Positions 1 through 7,910 of a stretch of 64,000 nt of DNA are shown in pieces (positions within the stretch are counted from its first letter, which is position 1; each line of letters starts with the position of its first letter). The translations under genes and the position numbers were made by a program. Below the pieces are notes generated by a model. It was not told where the DNA came from. It worked only from the letters and a program-made list of their open reading frames with translations, and made no database searches. Source of the stretch: a bacterium. GTDB taxonomy: Bacteria > Electryoneota > B3-LCP. The stretch is taken from the NCBI GenBank assembly GCA_026394195.1, contig JAPKYS010000063.1, positions 1-64,000 on the forward strand, in the 5' to 3' direction.

Positions 1-75
1 CAGGAGAAGCTTACGACCAAACAGATCATTATCACAGGTAGAGCTTTTCGTCCATACCGTATCGATCTCAACTGA
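1..75 (+). CDS. C-terminal fragment of an unidentified protein
   Basis: An open frame from the first base ends in TGA at 73-75 and would give a 24-residue tail ending in RPYRIDLN. A hairpin with a 12-bp stem follows 30 bases later, as expected at the end of a plus-strand gene. The piece is too short to identify, and the reading frame is inferred only from the hairpin and the absence of stops. Confidence 0.3.
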   Translation, partial: QEKLTTKQIIITGRAFRPYRIDLN

Positions 76-103
76 ATCCATTTCCTTAATCATAGCAATA
101 ACA

Positions 104-139
104 AAGAGGCTGTCCAAAACCCTTTTGGGACAGCCTCTT
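104..139 (+). terminator. Hairpin, probable transcription terminator
   Basis: Arms 104-115 and 128-139 are perfectly complementary (AAGAGGCTGTCC) and the stem continues through AAAA/TTTT around a CCC loop with one bulged G. No strong T-run follows, so it could also be an intergenic repeat unit. Confidence 0.45.
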
Positions 140-157
140 AACAAATAGGTGATCCAT

Positions 158-303
158 GTAGGGGCACGGCACACCGTGCCCCTACGCTTACGTTCATTTG
201 CAGGGCGTTTAATTAAACGCCCCTACTGGAGGGACGTGCTCCGTCACGTCCTATATTATCAGGCGTTTATAGTTGTAAAGGACACGACGGAGCGTGTCCC
301 TCC
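158..303. repeat. Cluster of four palindromic repeat units
   Basis: Four hairpins lie in tandem just downstream of the minus-strand peptidase gene ending at 308. They are 158-185 (12-bp arms, GTAGGGGCACGG), 203-222 (a perfect 20-base palindrome, GGGCGTTTAATTAAACGCCC), 232-251 (GGACGTG arms) and 280-299 (GGACACG arms). The last two are inverted copies of one unit. Their stems differ by GT/AC against AC/GT, so pairing is kept. The first unit recurs at 60221-60244. This looks like a dispersed REP-like family; function is unknown. Confidence 0.6.
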
Positions 304-307
304 GAAA

Positions 308-3244
308 CTACTTCAGCAGCACCATTTTCTGTACGTCGGTGAAGCTGCCTGCTTCCAGCTTGTACAGGTAGATTCCTGAAGCCAGACCCGAAGCATCGAA
401 GGTGACGCTGTGAGCGCCGGCTTCACGCAGGCCGTTCACCAACTTCGCGACTTCACGACCCATGACGTCGAAGACCGTCAGCTTCACCAAACCTGCCTGC
501 GGCAGCTTGAAGTTGATCGAGGTCAAGGGGTTGAAGGGGTTCGGATAGTTCTGACCCAGCGAGTATTCGGTCGGAACGGCATTATTCGTTACCGCGAATT
601 CATCGAAGAAATCTCCGGTCACGTAGGATTCGCCGATCCAGGGACCGCCGTCTGCCACCGTCGATTTGGTGATGGTGAAGAAACTGCTGTCCTGGATGGT
701 GCTCGGGTAGGTGCCCATATAGGAAATGAAGTACAACGTGCCCGAACTGATAGACCCGGCGATGGTTTGCGTCATCACCCGGGATGGGTTTGCCCCACCG
801 GGAAGCGTCCTGGTGACCGGTCCGAAGACCTGAGTGTACACATTACTGGCATCCCGCACTTTGTTCCAGACGGATCCGGTCTGCGGTGTGGCGGTCAGGT
901 TGTGCACGTTGATGTTGTACGGGAAACTGCCGCCGTTTGCCGGGATTACGACCGGTGGGCTGACGGCGCTGGTGTTGATGTCCCATACCACCGGCGGAGT
1001 GCCTGTTGCAGTAGTGTAAAGAATAGCGCTGCGGTTGGCAATCGGAGCCGCATGCGGATCGTAAGCCGCATTGTAGGCATATTGCAATCCGATGGTTCGC
1101 GCCTGGTTCTGGATTCCCGCAGTGCATGAAGTAACGTTGGTCACCAGTGCGTACTGCATGATAATCTGTCCATCGCCCGTGGAGGTTGGGTAGTAGGCTG
1201 GATCGCGTAGGATCACCTCAAAGGTTTCCCGCGTAGTCGTTGCTCCATAGTGTGCCAGATTGTACCATTCGACCACGTACAGGTGGTTTTGGTTGTTGTA
1301 ATAAGTACAAATCTGGGTGCCTCCGAGGCCGGCGTGCATGTCATCCCAGAAGGGCGCGATCATCGCAGGTGGACCGGTGGTGCTAGGAATGTTGGCGTTG
1401 CTGTAGGCGGTCAACGTGGTCGATCCCATGGCCAGCCAGCCGTTGGTACAAACGGAAATGTTCGTGTAGTTCTGCCCATAGTAACGGAAGGTGAAGGGCA
1501 GCGTAGCTCCGGTCGTTTGATCGTCACCGTTTAGAGTAGTCAGCACCGTGCCGGGACCGCCGGCAGATGGAGCGGTTTCGATCCATTGATAGGTCGGCGC
1601 TCCCGGAATGTCCAGTGTATCATATGCCGAGTAACCGTAGGAGTCCGGTCCCGATGGCGCTGCCATTGGATTGCCCACCATAAAGGTAATCGTGCTGCTG
1701 GTAGTGTACCCACCGTCCGCAGTGATCTGCAGGCTGCAACTGACATTGTGTCCGATGGGGCAGGTCTGGCTGATGTTCAGCATATAAGGAGCAGCTCCAG
1801 CGCCCTGTTCGAAATGACCCAGGTTCGGGTAGGTAGTGTAGTTCTGCGTGATAGTGGTGTAGGGATCAGTGGTCGAGAGCGTTCCGGTAATATTGGTAGC
1901 CTGGCCCTGTCCCACGTTGCTCAGAGTAACCAGCATCGATACCGTTTCACCCGGATCCGCCGCACCGTTATTATTACCGCCGATGTCGTCGATGACGCTG
2001 TTGCTGACGGTCAACCAGGGTCCAGTCCCCGTCGGCCATAGCGATATTCCCTGACCGATTCCGATGGGGTATTCACCATATTGCGGATGTTCAGTTTCGA
2101 GATCATGAGTCAGAGCATACTGGTAGGCTTCATCCATGGTGACCACGCCATTCTGGTTATAGTCGGCATTCACCGTTACACCATACGCATCCTGACCCTT
2201 CACCGCCGCCGTCCAATGGAAAACGTAGGTGTCGTACACATAGTTCGGACCCATTGCCCAGGAAGATTCATCATAACGGCAGGCCGCTGAAGCGACAATG
2301 GGACCGGGGGCTACCACGATATTATCCAGGAAACCTCCGGAATTACAGGGTTCGAAAGTGCAGATGATTTCACACTGAGGGAGCGCATCGAGCAATTGAG
2401 CAAAATGCGCATCAGTCAGCTCTTCCATATTCCAGAGGTTCTCCACGACGTTCTGGCCGCTCACCTGAGAACCGTGATCTGTCGTAAAGATGAAGAGCTT
2501 GTCTTCAGTCGTCAGCAAAGTCGCCAACTGACCGAAAACCAGGTCGACGTTGGAAAGCACGCAGGAGTACATGATGTCGGCGTCGCCATCGCCGTCTAAA
2601 TCGGGATTGGAATTCTGTCCGTTGGATTGGTCGGGAGCCGGGTTGGTTCCATCCGAACAGAGCACGATGATGCGGTTATCGGCGAAACCGTAGGTGGAAT
2701 TCAAAGTAATGTAGATGTTGGAGATATCGTTCCAGTAACGCACGTGATTGTTGCTGGAATTGTACCCGCCATTCATCAATACCGCCCAGCGGTCGCCGCG
2801 GGTTGGACTTGGTCCAACTTGGGGTTCAGTCACTGCTGCGCGATGATTTTCCGCCGCCATCAAGACGTTCCCGATAGCAGTCGAAACCTGAGTGTATTGT
2901 TCCTGATTCAATGGAGGACTCTGTGCCGGGTAAACCGTGACGTCGCCGTTCGCCGTAGTTACGAAGGCGTACCTTACCGGATGGAAGAGGTTGGCGGTGG
3001 GGTAGTCGTCGATGTAGATCACGTAACCATCGGCTGGAGCCACCAGGATGCGTTCCCGAGTCCCCTCGATGGTAGTCCCGGCGGAAACCGGACCCCAGTA
3101 TTGTATCACGACATGGTCTTTCAACCCTGACAACAGAGTCTCTTCGACCAGTTTCACCGCCTGATCGCCATTGGATACCGGCGCCGCCAGTATCGGACCA
3201 GCCAGTGTCGAACAGATCGTCAGTGCCAGTAAGCAGTACTTCAT
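308..3244 (-). CDS. Secreted C13 (legumain-like) cysteine peptidase with T9SS sorting domain
   Basis: A 978-residue exported protein. Residues 1-21 are a signal peptide. Residues about 150-330 look like a clan-CD peptidase of the legumain (C13) type: FTTDHG carries the probable catalytic His257 and FEPCNSGG the probable Cys300, with an Asp-rich DLDGDGDAD loop near 215. A beta-sandwich region follows, then a domain with the NGWLAMG and APFWDD signatures (about 530-750) that is shared with the large protein at 36083-40207. Next come an IPANGGSFPYNINV domain (about 765-880) common to six proteins here, and a T9SS sorting domain over the last 80 residues (YPNPFNPLTSINFKLP). RBS AGGAGG precedes the ATG. 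It lies 83 bases behind the C25-like gene and is probably cotranscribed with it. The fold is recognised from motifs only; substrate is unknown. Confidence 0.82.
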   Translation of the reverse strand: MKYCLLALTICSTLAGPILAAPVSNGDQAVKLVEETLLSGLKDHVVIQYWGPVSAGTTIEGTRERILVAPADGYVIYIDDYPTANLFHPVRYAFVTTANGDVTVYPAQSPPLNQEQYTQVSTAIGNVLMAAENHRAAVTEPQVGPSPTRGDRWAVLMNGGYNSSNNHVRYWNDISNIYITLNSTYGFADNRIIVLCSDGTNPAPDQSNGQNSNPDLDGDGDADIMYSCVLSNVDLVFGQLATLLTTEDKLFIFTTDHGSQVSGQNVVENLWNMEELTDAHFAQLLDALPQCEIICTFEPCNSGGFLDNIVVAPGPIVASAACRYDESSWAMGPNYVYDTYVFHWTAAVKGQDAYGVTVNADYNQNGVVTMDEAYQYALTHDLETEHPQYGEYPIGIGQGISLWPTGTGPWLTVSNSVIDDIGGNNNGAADPGETVSMLVTLSNVGQGQATNITGTLSTTDPYTTITQNYTTYPNLGHFEQGAGAAPYMLNISQTCPIGHNVSCSLQITADGGYTTSSTITFMVGNPMAAPSGPDSYGYSAYDTLDIPGAPTYQWIETAPSAGGPGTVLTTLNGDDQTTGATLPFTFRYYGQNYTNISVCTNGWLAMGSTTLTAYSNANIPSTTGPPAMIAPFWDDMHAGLGGTQICTYYNNQNHLYVVEWYNLAHYGATTTRETFEVILRDPAYYPTSTGDGQIIMQYALVTNVTSCTAGIQNQARTIGLQYAYNAAYDPHAAPIANRSAILYTTATGTPPVVWDINTSAVSPPVVIPANGGSFPYNINVHNLTATPQTGSVWNKVRDASNVYTQVFGPVTRTLPGGANPSRVMTQTIAGSISSGTLYFISYMGTYPSTIQDSSFFTITKSTVADGGPWIGESYVTGDFFDEFAVTNNAVPTEYSLGQNYPNPFNPLTSINFKLPQAGLVKLTVFDVMGREVAKLVNGLREAGAHSVTFDASGLASGIYLYKLEAGSFTDVQKMVLLK

Positions 3245-3327
3245 CGTACCTCCTGTAAACCGTTTGTGTTGAGTGGGGTTGAGTTATCCGTTCCAAACGG
3301 ACTCTCAGTCCCTTTATCTGTCTGTTT

Positions 3328-5271
3328 TTATTTCAGTAGCATCATTTTATCCTGAGCGACCTGATCGCCAACCTTCAGTCGATAAAGGTATACGCCCGAC
3401 GCCAGATTCGATCCGTCAAAGGTTACTTCCTGGCTGCCGGCTTCCCTCATCCCATCTACCAAATCAACCACCTGCCTGCCGGATATATCGTATACCGACA
3501 ACCTCACCAAGCCTGCTATCGGTAATTCATACCGAATGGTTGTCGTCGGATTGAAGGGGTTGGGGTAATTGTCGAGGCTAATGAAGCTCGCTGGCGTAGC
3601 GGCAGCGACGGCTTCACCGAATTCTTCACCGCTGCTGAGGTACTGGAAGACCCCTTCAGCAGAACCCGTCCCCAACTTCACAAAAGTAAAGCTGTCGTGC
3701 GAATAATCCTGATCCACCAGAGCATAGCCATTGAGGTGATAGAGCCCCGGTGGTGAACTGGCGGAAATGGTCATCGTCCTGGAACGGCTCAGATTGGAAC
3801 CGGCGCCCATGGTCAGAGTTCTCGGTCCTAACACCGGTCCTTGAACACTGCTGTCAGGGAGTGTAATGTCGCACCATGCCGTGGTTTGATGGCTGGCTGC
3901 ATCGACATTGGATAATTGGATGGTATAGCTGAAACTGCCGCCGCTGGCCGGGATGGTAATCGGCGGGTTTGCTGGAGTCAGGGTTACGTCGATCGGAGCG
4001 GGGGAGAGACCGGTCACCAGAGTAGGATCACCCAGATTGCTCATCCCGTAGAACCAGCTCCGTGCCCACATGACCGCCATAGGCTGGTTGGCGTGGATGG
4101 TCATCCAGTAGTTGAAAGCTGCTCCAAAGGTCTGCCCGCCGCTCAGAGGACCGTAATAATCTTCAAAGTAGAGCATCGATCCTGTCTTGGTCGACCCGAT
4201 GACATTGACGGCGTAAGGTTCATTGAAAAGGTATACACCTCCGCAGTAGTTCTGTTCGACAAAACGGCAATTCGAACAGGCGAAGAGATTGTAGAACAGG
4301 AAATGCGGATCACCGGCGGCGATCTGATTGTAATAAACGGTACCCCAGGATTGCCCGTTGTTCTCTTTTAATTGATGAAGCACCGGCGATGAATGCGAAG
4401 CCAGGAGGACGTGTTGATAATTGTCATCCCACCGAGCCATGTAATCTGCGGCAGTGGTGCTGTTGGGCTGCGAGACCAGGGTTGTGGTGGGCCAGACCAT
4501 CTCTACAGCATTCGCCCAACTTGGTGCTCCCTGAGACCAATCGTCATCGATGTACGCCAGGGCGCGGTTGGGCAGCCAGAGACCACCGTGGCGATATGAA
4601 TGATTCCGAGCAAAATAGCTGTTAATCAATGTCGATTGAGTCCCCTGGAGAGTTGAAGCAGTCAGCCTGCCCACCCAGAAATCCGGCTGCCAGCTCCCGC
4701 CGTGGTAGTCGTATAGACCATCGCCGTCATCATCTCGGAATTCACCGTTTAGGTCCATGTAAAACAGGTCGCAGGGAAAGCTGACCATATCGGGCGCGTC
4801 CGGGATGTTGTTGTTGTCGAAGTCCTCGTAGAGTTCAAACCAGGGTACGGGCAGGTCACCGATCAGCATGACGCCGACGGCGCCCCGATTCCATTCGTAC
4901 TGCAGAATATCCGTCTTCAGTGAGGTTGGAGTCCCCCCCTGTGAAGTGTATAGAATCGCCTGGTAATTTTCGGCAGTTAGATCGGCGATGTACTGGTTCA
5001 CCGCCATGGTGATTTGCGGGTAGAGCGTCGTATTGACAACGATGACAAACGGCAGAGGATCGTCGGCAACGCCGGCCCACCTACCGATGAGTTTCGATTC
5101 GAATGGCTTTGGCGGGTTCAGGAGCAGATAGTCCTGGTAGGATAGAGGTTGACGAGTTGGATCAGCCCAGCGGGTGACTTGCGTGTGCAGATAGTCGTAA
5201 CTCTGAGCGAATGCGATTCCAACTGAAAACAGCAATGATATGGCGAGTACCAAACTTAGTGTGCGCTTCAT
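3328..5271 (-). CDS. Secreted C25-like cysteine peptidase with T9SS sorting domain
   Basis: A 647-residue protein with signal peptide 1-22. Residues about 70-410 resemble the gingipain (C25) catalytic fold: a VMLIGDLPVPW strand, WVGRLTA after an Asp-rich DDDGDGLYD loop, then ASHSSP with the likely catalytic His293 and FACSNC with the likely nucleophile Cys332 (Cys335 is the alternative). Residues about 430-535 form the IPASGGSFSYTIQL domain found in six proteins of this window, and the last 80 residues are a T9SS sorting domain (YPNPFNPTTTIRYELP). It is the first gene after a good promoter at 5327-5355 and is followed by the C13-like gene. The two may act together outside the cell, but that is inference. 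Confidence 0.8.
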   Translation of the reverse strand: MKRTLSLVLAISLLFSVGIAFAQSYDYLHTQVTRWADPTRQPLSYQDYLLLNPPKPFESKLIGRWAGVADDPLPFVIVVNTTLYPQITMAVNQYIADLTAENYQAILYTSQGGTPTSLKTDILQYEWNRGAVGVMLIGDLPVPWFELYEDFDNNNIPDAPDMVSFPCDLFYMDLNGEFRDDDGDGLYDYHGGSWQPDFWVGRLTASTLQGTQSTLINSYFARNHSYRHGGLWLPNRALAYIDDDWSQGAPSWANAVEMVWPTTTLVSQPNSTTAADYMARWDDNYQHVLLASHSSPVLHQLKENNGQSWGTVYYNQIAAGDPHFLFYNLFACSNCRFVEQNYCGGVYLFNEPYAVNVIGSTKTGSMLYFEDYYGPLSGGQTFGAAFNYWMTIHANQPMAVMWARSWFYGMSNLGDPTLVTGLSPAPIDVTLTPANPPITIPASGGSFSYTIQLSNVDAASHQTTAWCDITLPDSSVQGPVLGPRTLTMGAGSNLSRSRTMTISASSPPGLYHLNGYALVDQDYSHDSFTFVKLGTGSAEGVFQYLSSGEEFGEAVAAATPASFISLDNYPNPFNPTTTIRYELPIAGLVRLSVYDISGRQVVDLVDGMREAGSQEVTFDGSNLASGVYLYRLKVGDQVAQDKMMLLK

Positions 5272-5326
5272 GAGCCCTCCAATTTAGTCTATCCCAACAA
5301 CCGGGACCGATTTTCCGTACACTAAT

Positions 5327-5355
5327 AATATAATGAATTATTGGTGAAAAGTCAA
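5327..5355 (-). promoter_or_regulatory. Sigma-70-type promoter of the two-peptidase operon
   Basis: On the minus strand TTGACT (5350-5355), a 17-base spacer and TATATT (5327-5332) lie about 55 bases upstream of the ATG at 5271. Confidence 0.7.
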
Positions 5356-5595
5356 GCAGTGCTGTGAAATTACTGCAAAATATTGCACCGCTTGTTTCTG
5401 CAAGTACGGATGTTTCATCTTCAGTTTGTTAGTACTGAGTCCCATCATCTCTGCCTCATGTTTGCGGCAGTGCCTCGCTTTGAGAAAGCCATTTTTGAGA
5501 TATTCGATCAACTGATATTTATAAACTTTTCATTTACAAGCCGTTATGGATTTGGCGCCATTATTGCTCTAACTCGCAATGCGGGTCATCCAGCC

Positions 5596-5679
5596 GAGAG
5601 GGGAGGTGAGAACGCTGCCATCGATCCCCGGGGCGGGGTCCTCCACCTCCGCCAGTGCAACGTTTCTCCCTCCCCTCTC
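5596..5679. repeat. Imperfect inverted repeat, intergenic
   Basis: GAGAGGGGAGG (5596-5606) is complementary to CCTCCCCTCTC (5669-5679), and the pairing extends inward with a few mismatches. It looks like a non-coding palindromic unit. The rest of 5356-5720 shows nothing else recognisable. Confidence 0.4.
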
Positions 5680-5720
5680 CATTTCAGACTTAGACGTTTC
5701 AGCTTTAAGTCTGAATTAAA

Positions 5721-5750
5721 AAAATCCGCCGAAAAATTTCGGCGGATTTT
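5721..5750 (-). terminator. Strong bidirectional intrinsic terminator
   Basis: AAAATCCGCCGAAA (5721-5734) pairs with 5737-5750, giving a T-run on either strand. It lies 40 bases beyond the minus-strand gene ending at 5791. Confidence 0.8.
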
Positions 5751-5790
5751 TTTGTCCAGATGCGGAGGGCTCAATTCCGCGTAGGGACAC

Positions 5791-5997
5791 TCACTCGATC
5801 AAACCGAAGCGCCAGCCTTTGTACGAGACAATCCAAACACCTCCCATGATGTTACTGATCCGGAAACCAAGGTGGCGTAAGCGATCCAGGTTCACCTGCT
5901 TGCGGGAAAGCAAGACCGAGAACCCCTTTTGGTTCGAGGCACGAAAATGAATTCGGTGCCGGTGTAAGATCGCTTTTGCTTCGTTTTCCTGTAACAT
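5791..5997 (-). CDS. Small hypothetical protein
   Basis: A 68-residue, basic, soluble protein (MLQENEAKAILHRHRIHFR...) with no recognised domain. Support for it being real comes from the intrinsic terminator at 5721-5750, placed just after its stop, and from ordinary amino acid composition. The Shine-Dalgarno match is weak (GGACC). There is no cysteine or membrane segment. Function unknown. Confidence 0.5.
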   Translation of the reverse strand: MLQENEAKAILHRHRIHFRASNQKGFSVLLSRKQVNLDRLRHLGFRISNIMGGVWIVSYKGWRFGLIE

Positions 5998-6085
5998 TGG
6001 GATTGGTCCGTTTTGTCATCGTTCACTGTATTAGACGAATGCCCCTCATAAAAGGTTACTCCGCAGAATAAATTTTTTTATTTTT

Positions 6086-6853
6086 TTACATCGGATGGTC
6101 GCTGCTGCGACCCTTTACGTATTGCGCCCATTGAATTGCAGCTTCCACCTGCGGTGGCTGCCCGCTGACGGACAGTGTAACCGCTCCCTGTGAATCCCCC
6201 CATCCGCCGCTCGCCACCATCGTGGCTTTGACTCCGGTCAGCAGCCGCAAGGCTTGAAGTTCGGTAATTACCTCTGCGCCCACCACCGGCATGAGTCCTG
6301 CTTTTTCACCCGTTGAGACATTGATCCGGTCCTGACCCATATTACGAGCCGCTTCAGGTACAGATGGGATTAACTTTTCCAGACCGATGGGGATAATCAA
6401 CGTAGCTCCCCGCGCCGTCACGATCCCCAATGACCGCCCGATGGTTCCGCCCTCACGAGAACACATCAGTACTCCCACCATCCCGTCGGGATCAATCGCA
6501 TTTGCTCCTTTTATCAAGACGTCATCACGGCCGAAATCGGTCAAGAAATTAAAAGGGTCCCCATCGACCAGCTTGCCACGTCTTAATATGACTGCCGGCA
6601 ATCTCTCTTCTTTTGGCGTCACGTCCAGGTCTCCGCCGCGGATAATGCCTGCTGAAAACCTGATCTCATCCACAGGCTTTCCAGTTAATCTGGCAGCAAT
6701 ACGGGCATTGGTGGTGCCGTGACCGATGATGATCGTTCCTTCTGCCAGAGCGCGTCGTACTGCAGGATGGATCGCCACGGCTTCGGCAATCAGTTGCTTC
6801 GATTGAGGAGGCGTAAGCGTCATCAGCCCCAGGGTTCGATAGTCGAGTTCCAT
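6086..6853 (-). CDS. Conserved-looking hypothetical protein, glycine-rich alpha/beta
   Basis: A 255-residue soluble protein when started at the ATG at 6853, which has AAGGAAG eight bases upstream; an in-frame ATG at 6895 lacks a ribosome site. It has motifs that look structural or catalytic: IIIGHGTTNARIA (about 41-53), FSAGIIRGGDLD (about 66-77), DDVLIKGANAIDP (about 110-122), CSREGGTIG (about 131-139) and VASGGWGDSQGAV (about 213-225). The alternation of hydrophobic strands with GHG, GGD and GG loops suggests a nucleotide- or sugar-binding enzyme. No family name can be given from sequence alone. It stands alone, with repeats upstream. Confidence 0.7.
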   Translation of the reverse strand: MELDYRTLGLMTLTPPQSKQLIAEAVAIHPAVRRALAEGTIIIGHGTTNARIAARLTGKPVDEIRFSAGIIRGGDLDVTPKEERLPAVILRRGKLVDGDPFNFLTDFGRDDVLIKGANAIDPDGMVGVLMCSREGGTIGRSLGIVTARGATLIIPIGLEKLIPSVPEAARNMGQDRINVSTGEKAGLMPVVGAEVITELQALRLLTGVKATMVASGGWGDSQGAVTLSVSGQPPQVEAAIQWAQYVKGRSSDHPM

Positions 6854-6922
6854 CAGATTCTTCCTTATTATAGCTTTTCTTGATATTAATCTCATATCTC
6901 GACATATTCAGCACACTAGGCC

Positions 6923-7018
6923 GTCATTCCCGCAAATCCGCCAACAAGCGGATGCGTCGGGAATCCGACGGCGTGTCTGATTCCGGACCCCCATAGGGGC
7001 AGGCTAAGCCGGAATGAC
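6923..7018. repeat. Intergenic repeat unit with terminal inverted ends
   Basis: GTCATTCC (6923-6930) and GGAATGAC (7011-7018) form inverted ends around internal hairpins, such as ATCCGC/GCGGAT at 6936-6953 and GGAATC/GATTCC. This GTCATTCC...GGAATGAC form is common in intergenic regions of many environmental bacteria. It is probably a small non-autonomous repeat. Bases 7019-7135 hold nothing else that I can recognise. Confidence 0.5.
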
Positions 7019-7135
7019 ACGCTTTAACAGCGGAAATTATTTTCGAGAATTGGTATATATGCTGGTTGGCGATAGTTCGTTCTTGTTAATTGTTACTCCC
7101 GAGTCCAATCTGCGGATCCCTTCTGCAAGACCTGC

Positions 7136-7315
7136 TCAATTTTGCTGAATCAATCGTATCATCTCATCTTTGTCATTGGTAGGCAGATTGCAGCTCTGGT
7201 TTTTACAGACATAGGCAGTGGCTTTGCCATTCAAGCGCGTTTTACCTCTGACAAATCCTGATGGACCTGCGGGCTCTTGGAGCGATTCCCGGGCACGGTC
7301 TGATTCTTCGGAGCA
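7136..7315 (-). pseudogene. Decayed C-terminus of a YyaL/DUF255 (thioredoxin-domain) protein
   Basis: On the minus strand a 59-codon open stretch without a start ends LNGKATAYVCKNQSCNLP, then a helix ending LIQQN and TGA at 7136-7138. The GKATAYVCxNxxCxLP pattern is the C-terminal signature of the DUF255/SPATA20-type family (thioredoxin domain plus an alpha/alpha barrel, about 650-700 residues). Upstream, all three frames are interrupted: there is a stop just beyond 7315, and a short 7316-7470 continuation is open only in another frame. Nothing else of the 2-kb gene is present. This is a remnant rather than a gene; the family assignment rests on the tail motif alone. Confidence 0.6.
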
Positions 7316-7470
7316 TCAAGGTTCCGATTGCAGGTAGCAGGTGTTTAACGGCAGGGCAATGGAAATATTATCTTGGAATCGGTTATTTCAAGATCGTGGA
7401 AAACAGGATTAGACCAGGGCGGATTCGGCGGAGAGCTGAACCTGGATGAATTCAAGTCATCAAGGGAAGC

Positions 7471-7686
7471 TCAGAAGATCTTGTTCATGTCGAAGTTGTA
7501 GTAATCCGGCAAGCAGTACTGGCATCCTTGAAATCGAGGGACACTATCGGTGTCGCAGAGGCGCTTGACGGCTTCCAGCGTGTAGAGCTTTTTTTTCTGA
7601 TCTTCAGGGATGTTATGAATATGACATTCATAGCGCGGACATCCGAGATCGTGGATCGTGTTGTAGCGCAGATCAGCCACGTACAT
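7471..7686 (-). CDS. Small Cys/His-rich hypothetical protein
   Basis: A 71-residue protein starting MYVADLRYNTIHDLGCPRY. AAGGAG sits six bases before the ATG and a promoter (TTGATC-17-TATATT) lies at 7723-7751, so the start is well supported. It carries C16, C21, HIH (22-24), C44 and CQYC (55-58), a spacing that could bind one metal ion. It has no signal peptide or membrane segment. It directly precedes the YyaL/DUF255 remnant, so the two may once have been neighbours in an operon. I do not recognise the family. Confidence 0.65.
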   Translation of the reverse strand: MYVADLRYNTIHDLGCPRYECHIHNIPEDQKKKLYTLEAVKRLCDTDSVPRFQGCQYCLPDYYNFDMNKIF

Positions 7687-7722
7687 AGACGCTCCTTGGA
7701 GTTCAATCTTTCTTCAGTATTG

Positions 7723-7751
7723 AATATAATCAATTTCTCGCCGAAGATCAA
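7723..7751 (-). promoter_or_regulatory. Promoter of the small Cys/His-rich gene
   Basis: Minus strand TTGATC (7746-7751), 17 bases, TATATT (7723-7728), 40 bases upstream of the ATG at 7686. Its position inside a longer competing minus-strand frame (7485-7832) argues that this longer frame is not a gene. Confidence 0.6.
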
Positions 7752-7848
7752 GAGCGGATAAATATTTTCCAGTTGGGACGTCTCCGGGGAAAAAAAGTCT
7801 GCCATGTCGAATTTGACGTTGGATTTTGCCATGTCAACGACATTTCGC

Positions 7849-7877
7849 TTGACTTGGAATTAAAAATGCCCTAAATT
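7849..7877 (+). promoter_or_regulatory. Promoter of the metallo-hydrolase gene
   Basis: TTGACT (7849-7854), 17 bases, TAAATT (7872-7877), about 33 bases upstream of the ATG at 7911. Confidence 0.6.
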
Positions 7878-7910
7878 AGCATCTGCTATCAATGAAAATG
7901 TTGGCTGATT

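Noticed and set aside
5383..5784. 133-codon plus-strand frame between the peptidase promoter and the small gene
   Set aside because: It runs through an inverted repeat and the strong terminator at 5721-5750, has no ribosome site and looks like non-coding sequence.
7485..7832. 115-codon minus-strand frame starting MAKSNVKFDM
   Set aside because: A good promoter for the 71-residue gene lies inside it, it overlaps that gene in another frame, and its second half has a composition typical of an off-frame reading.
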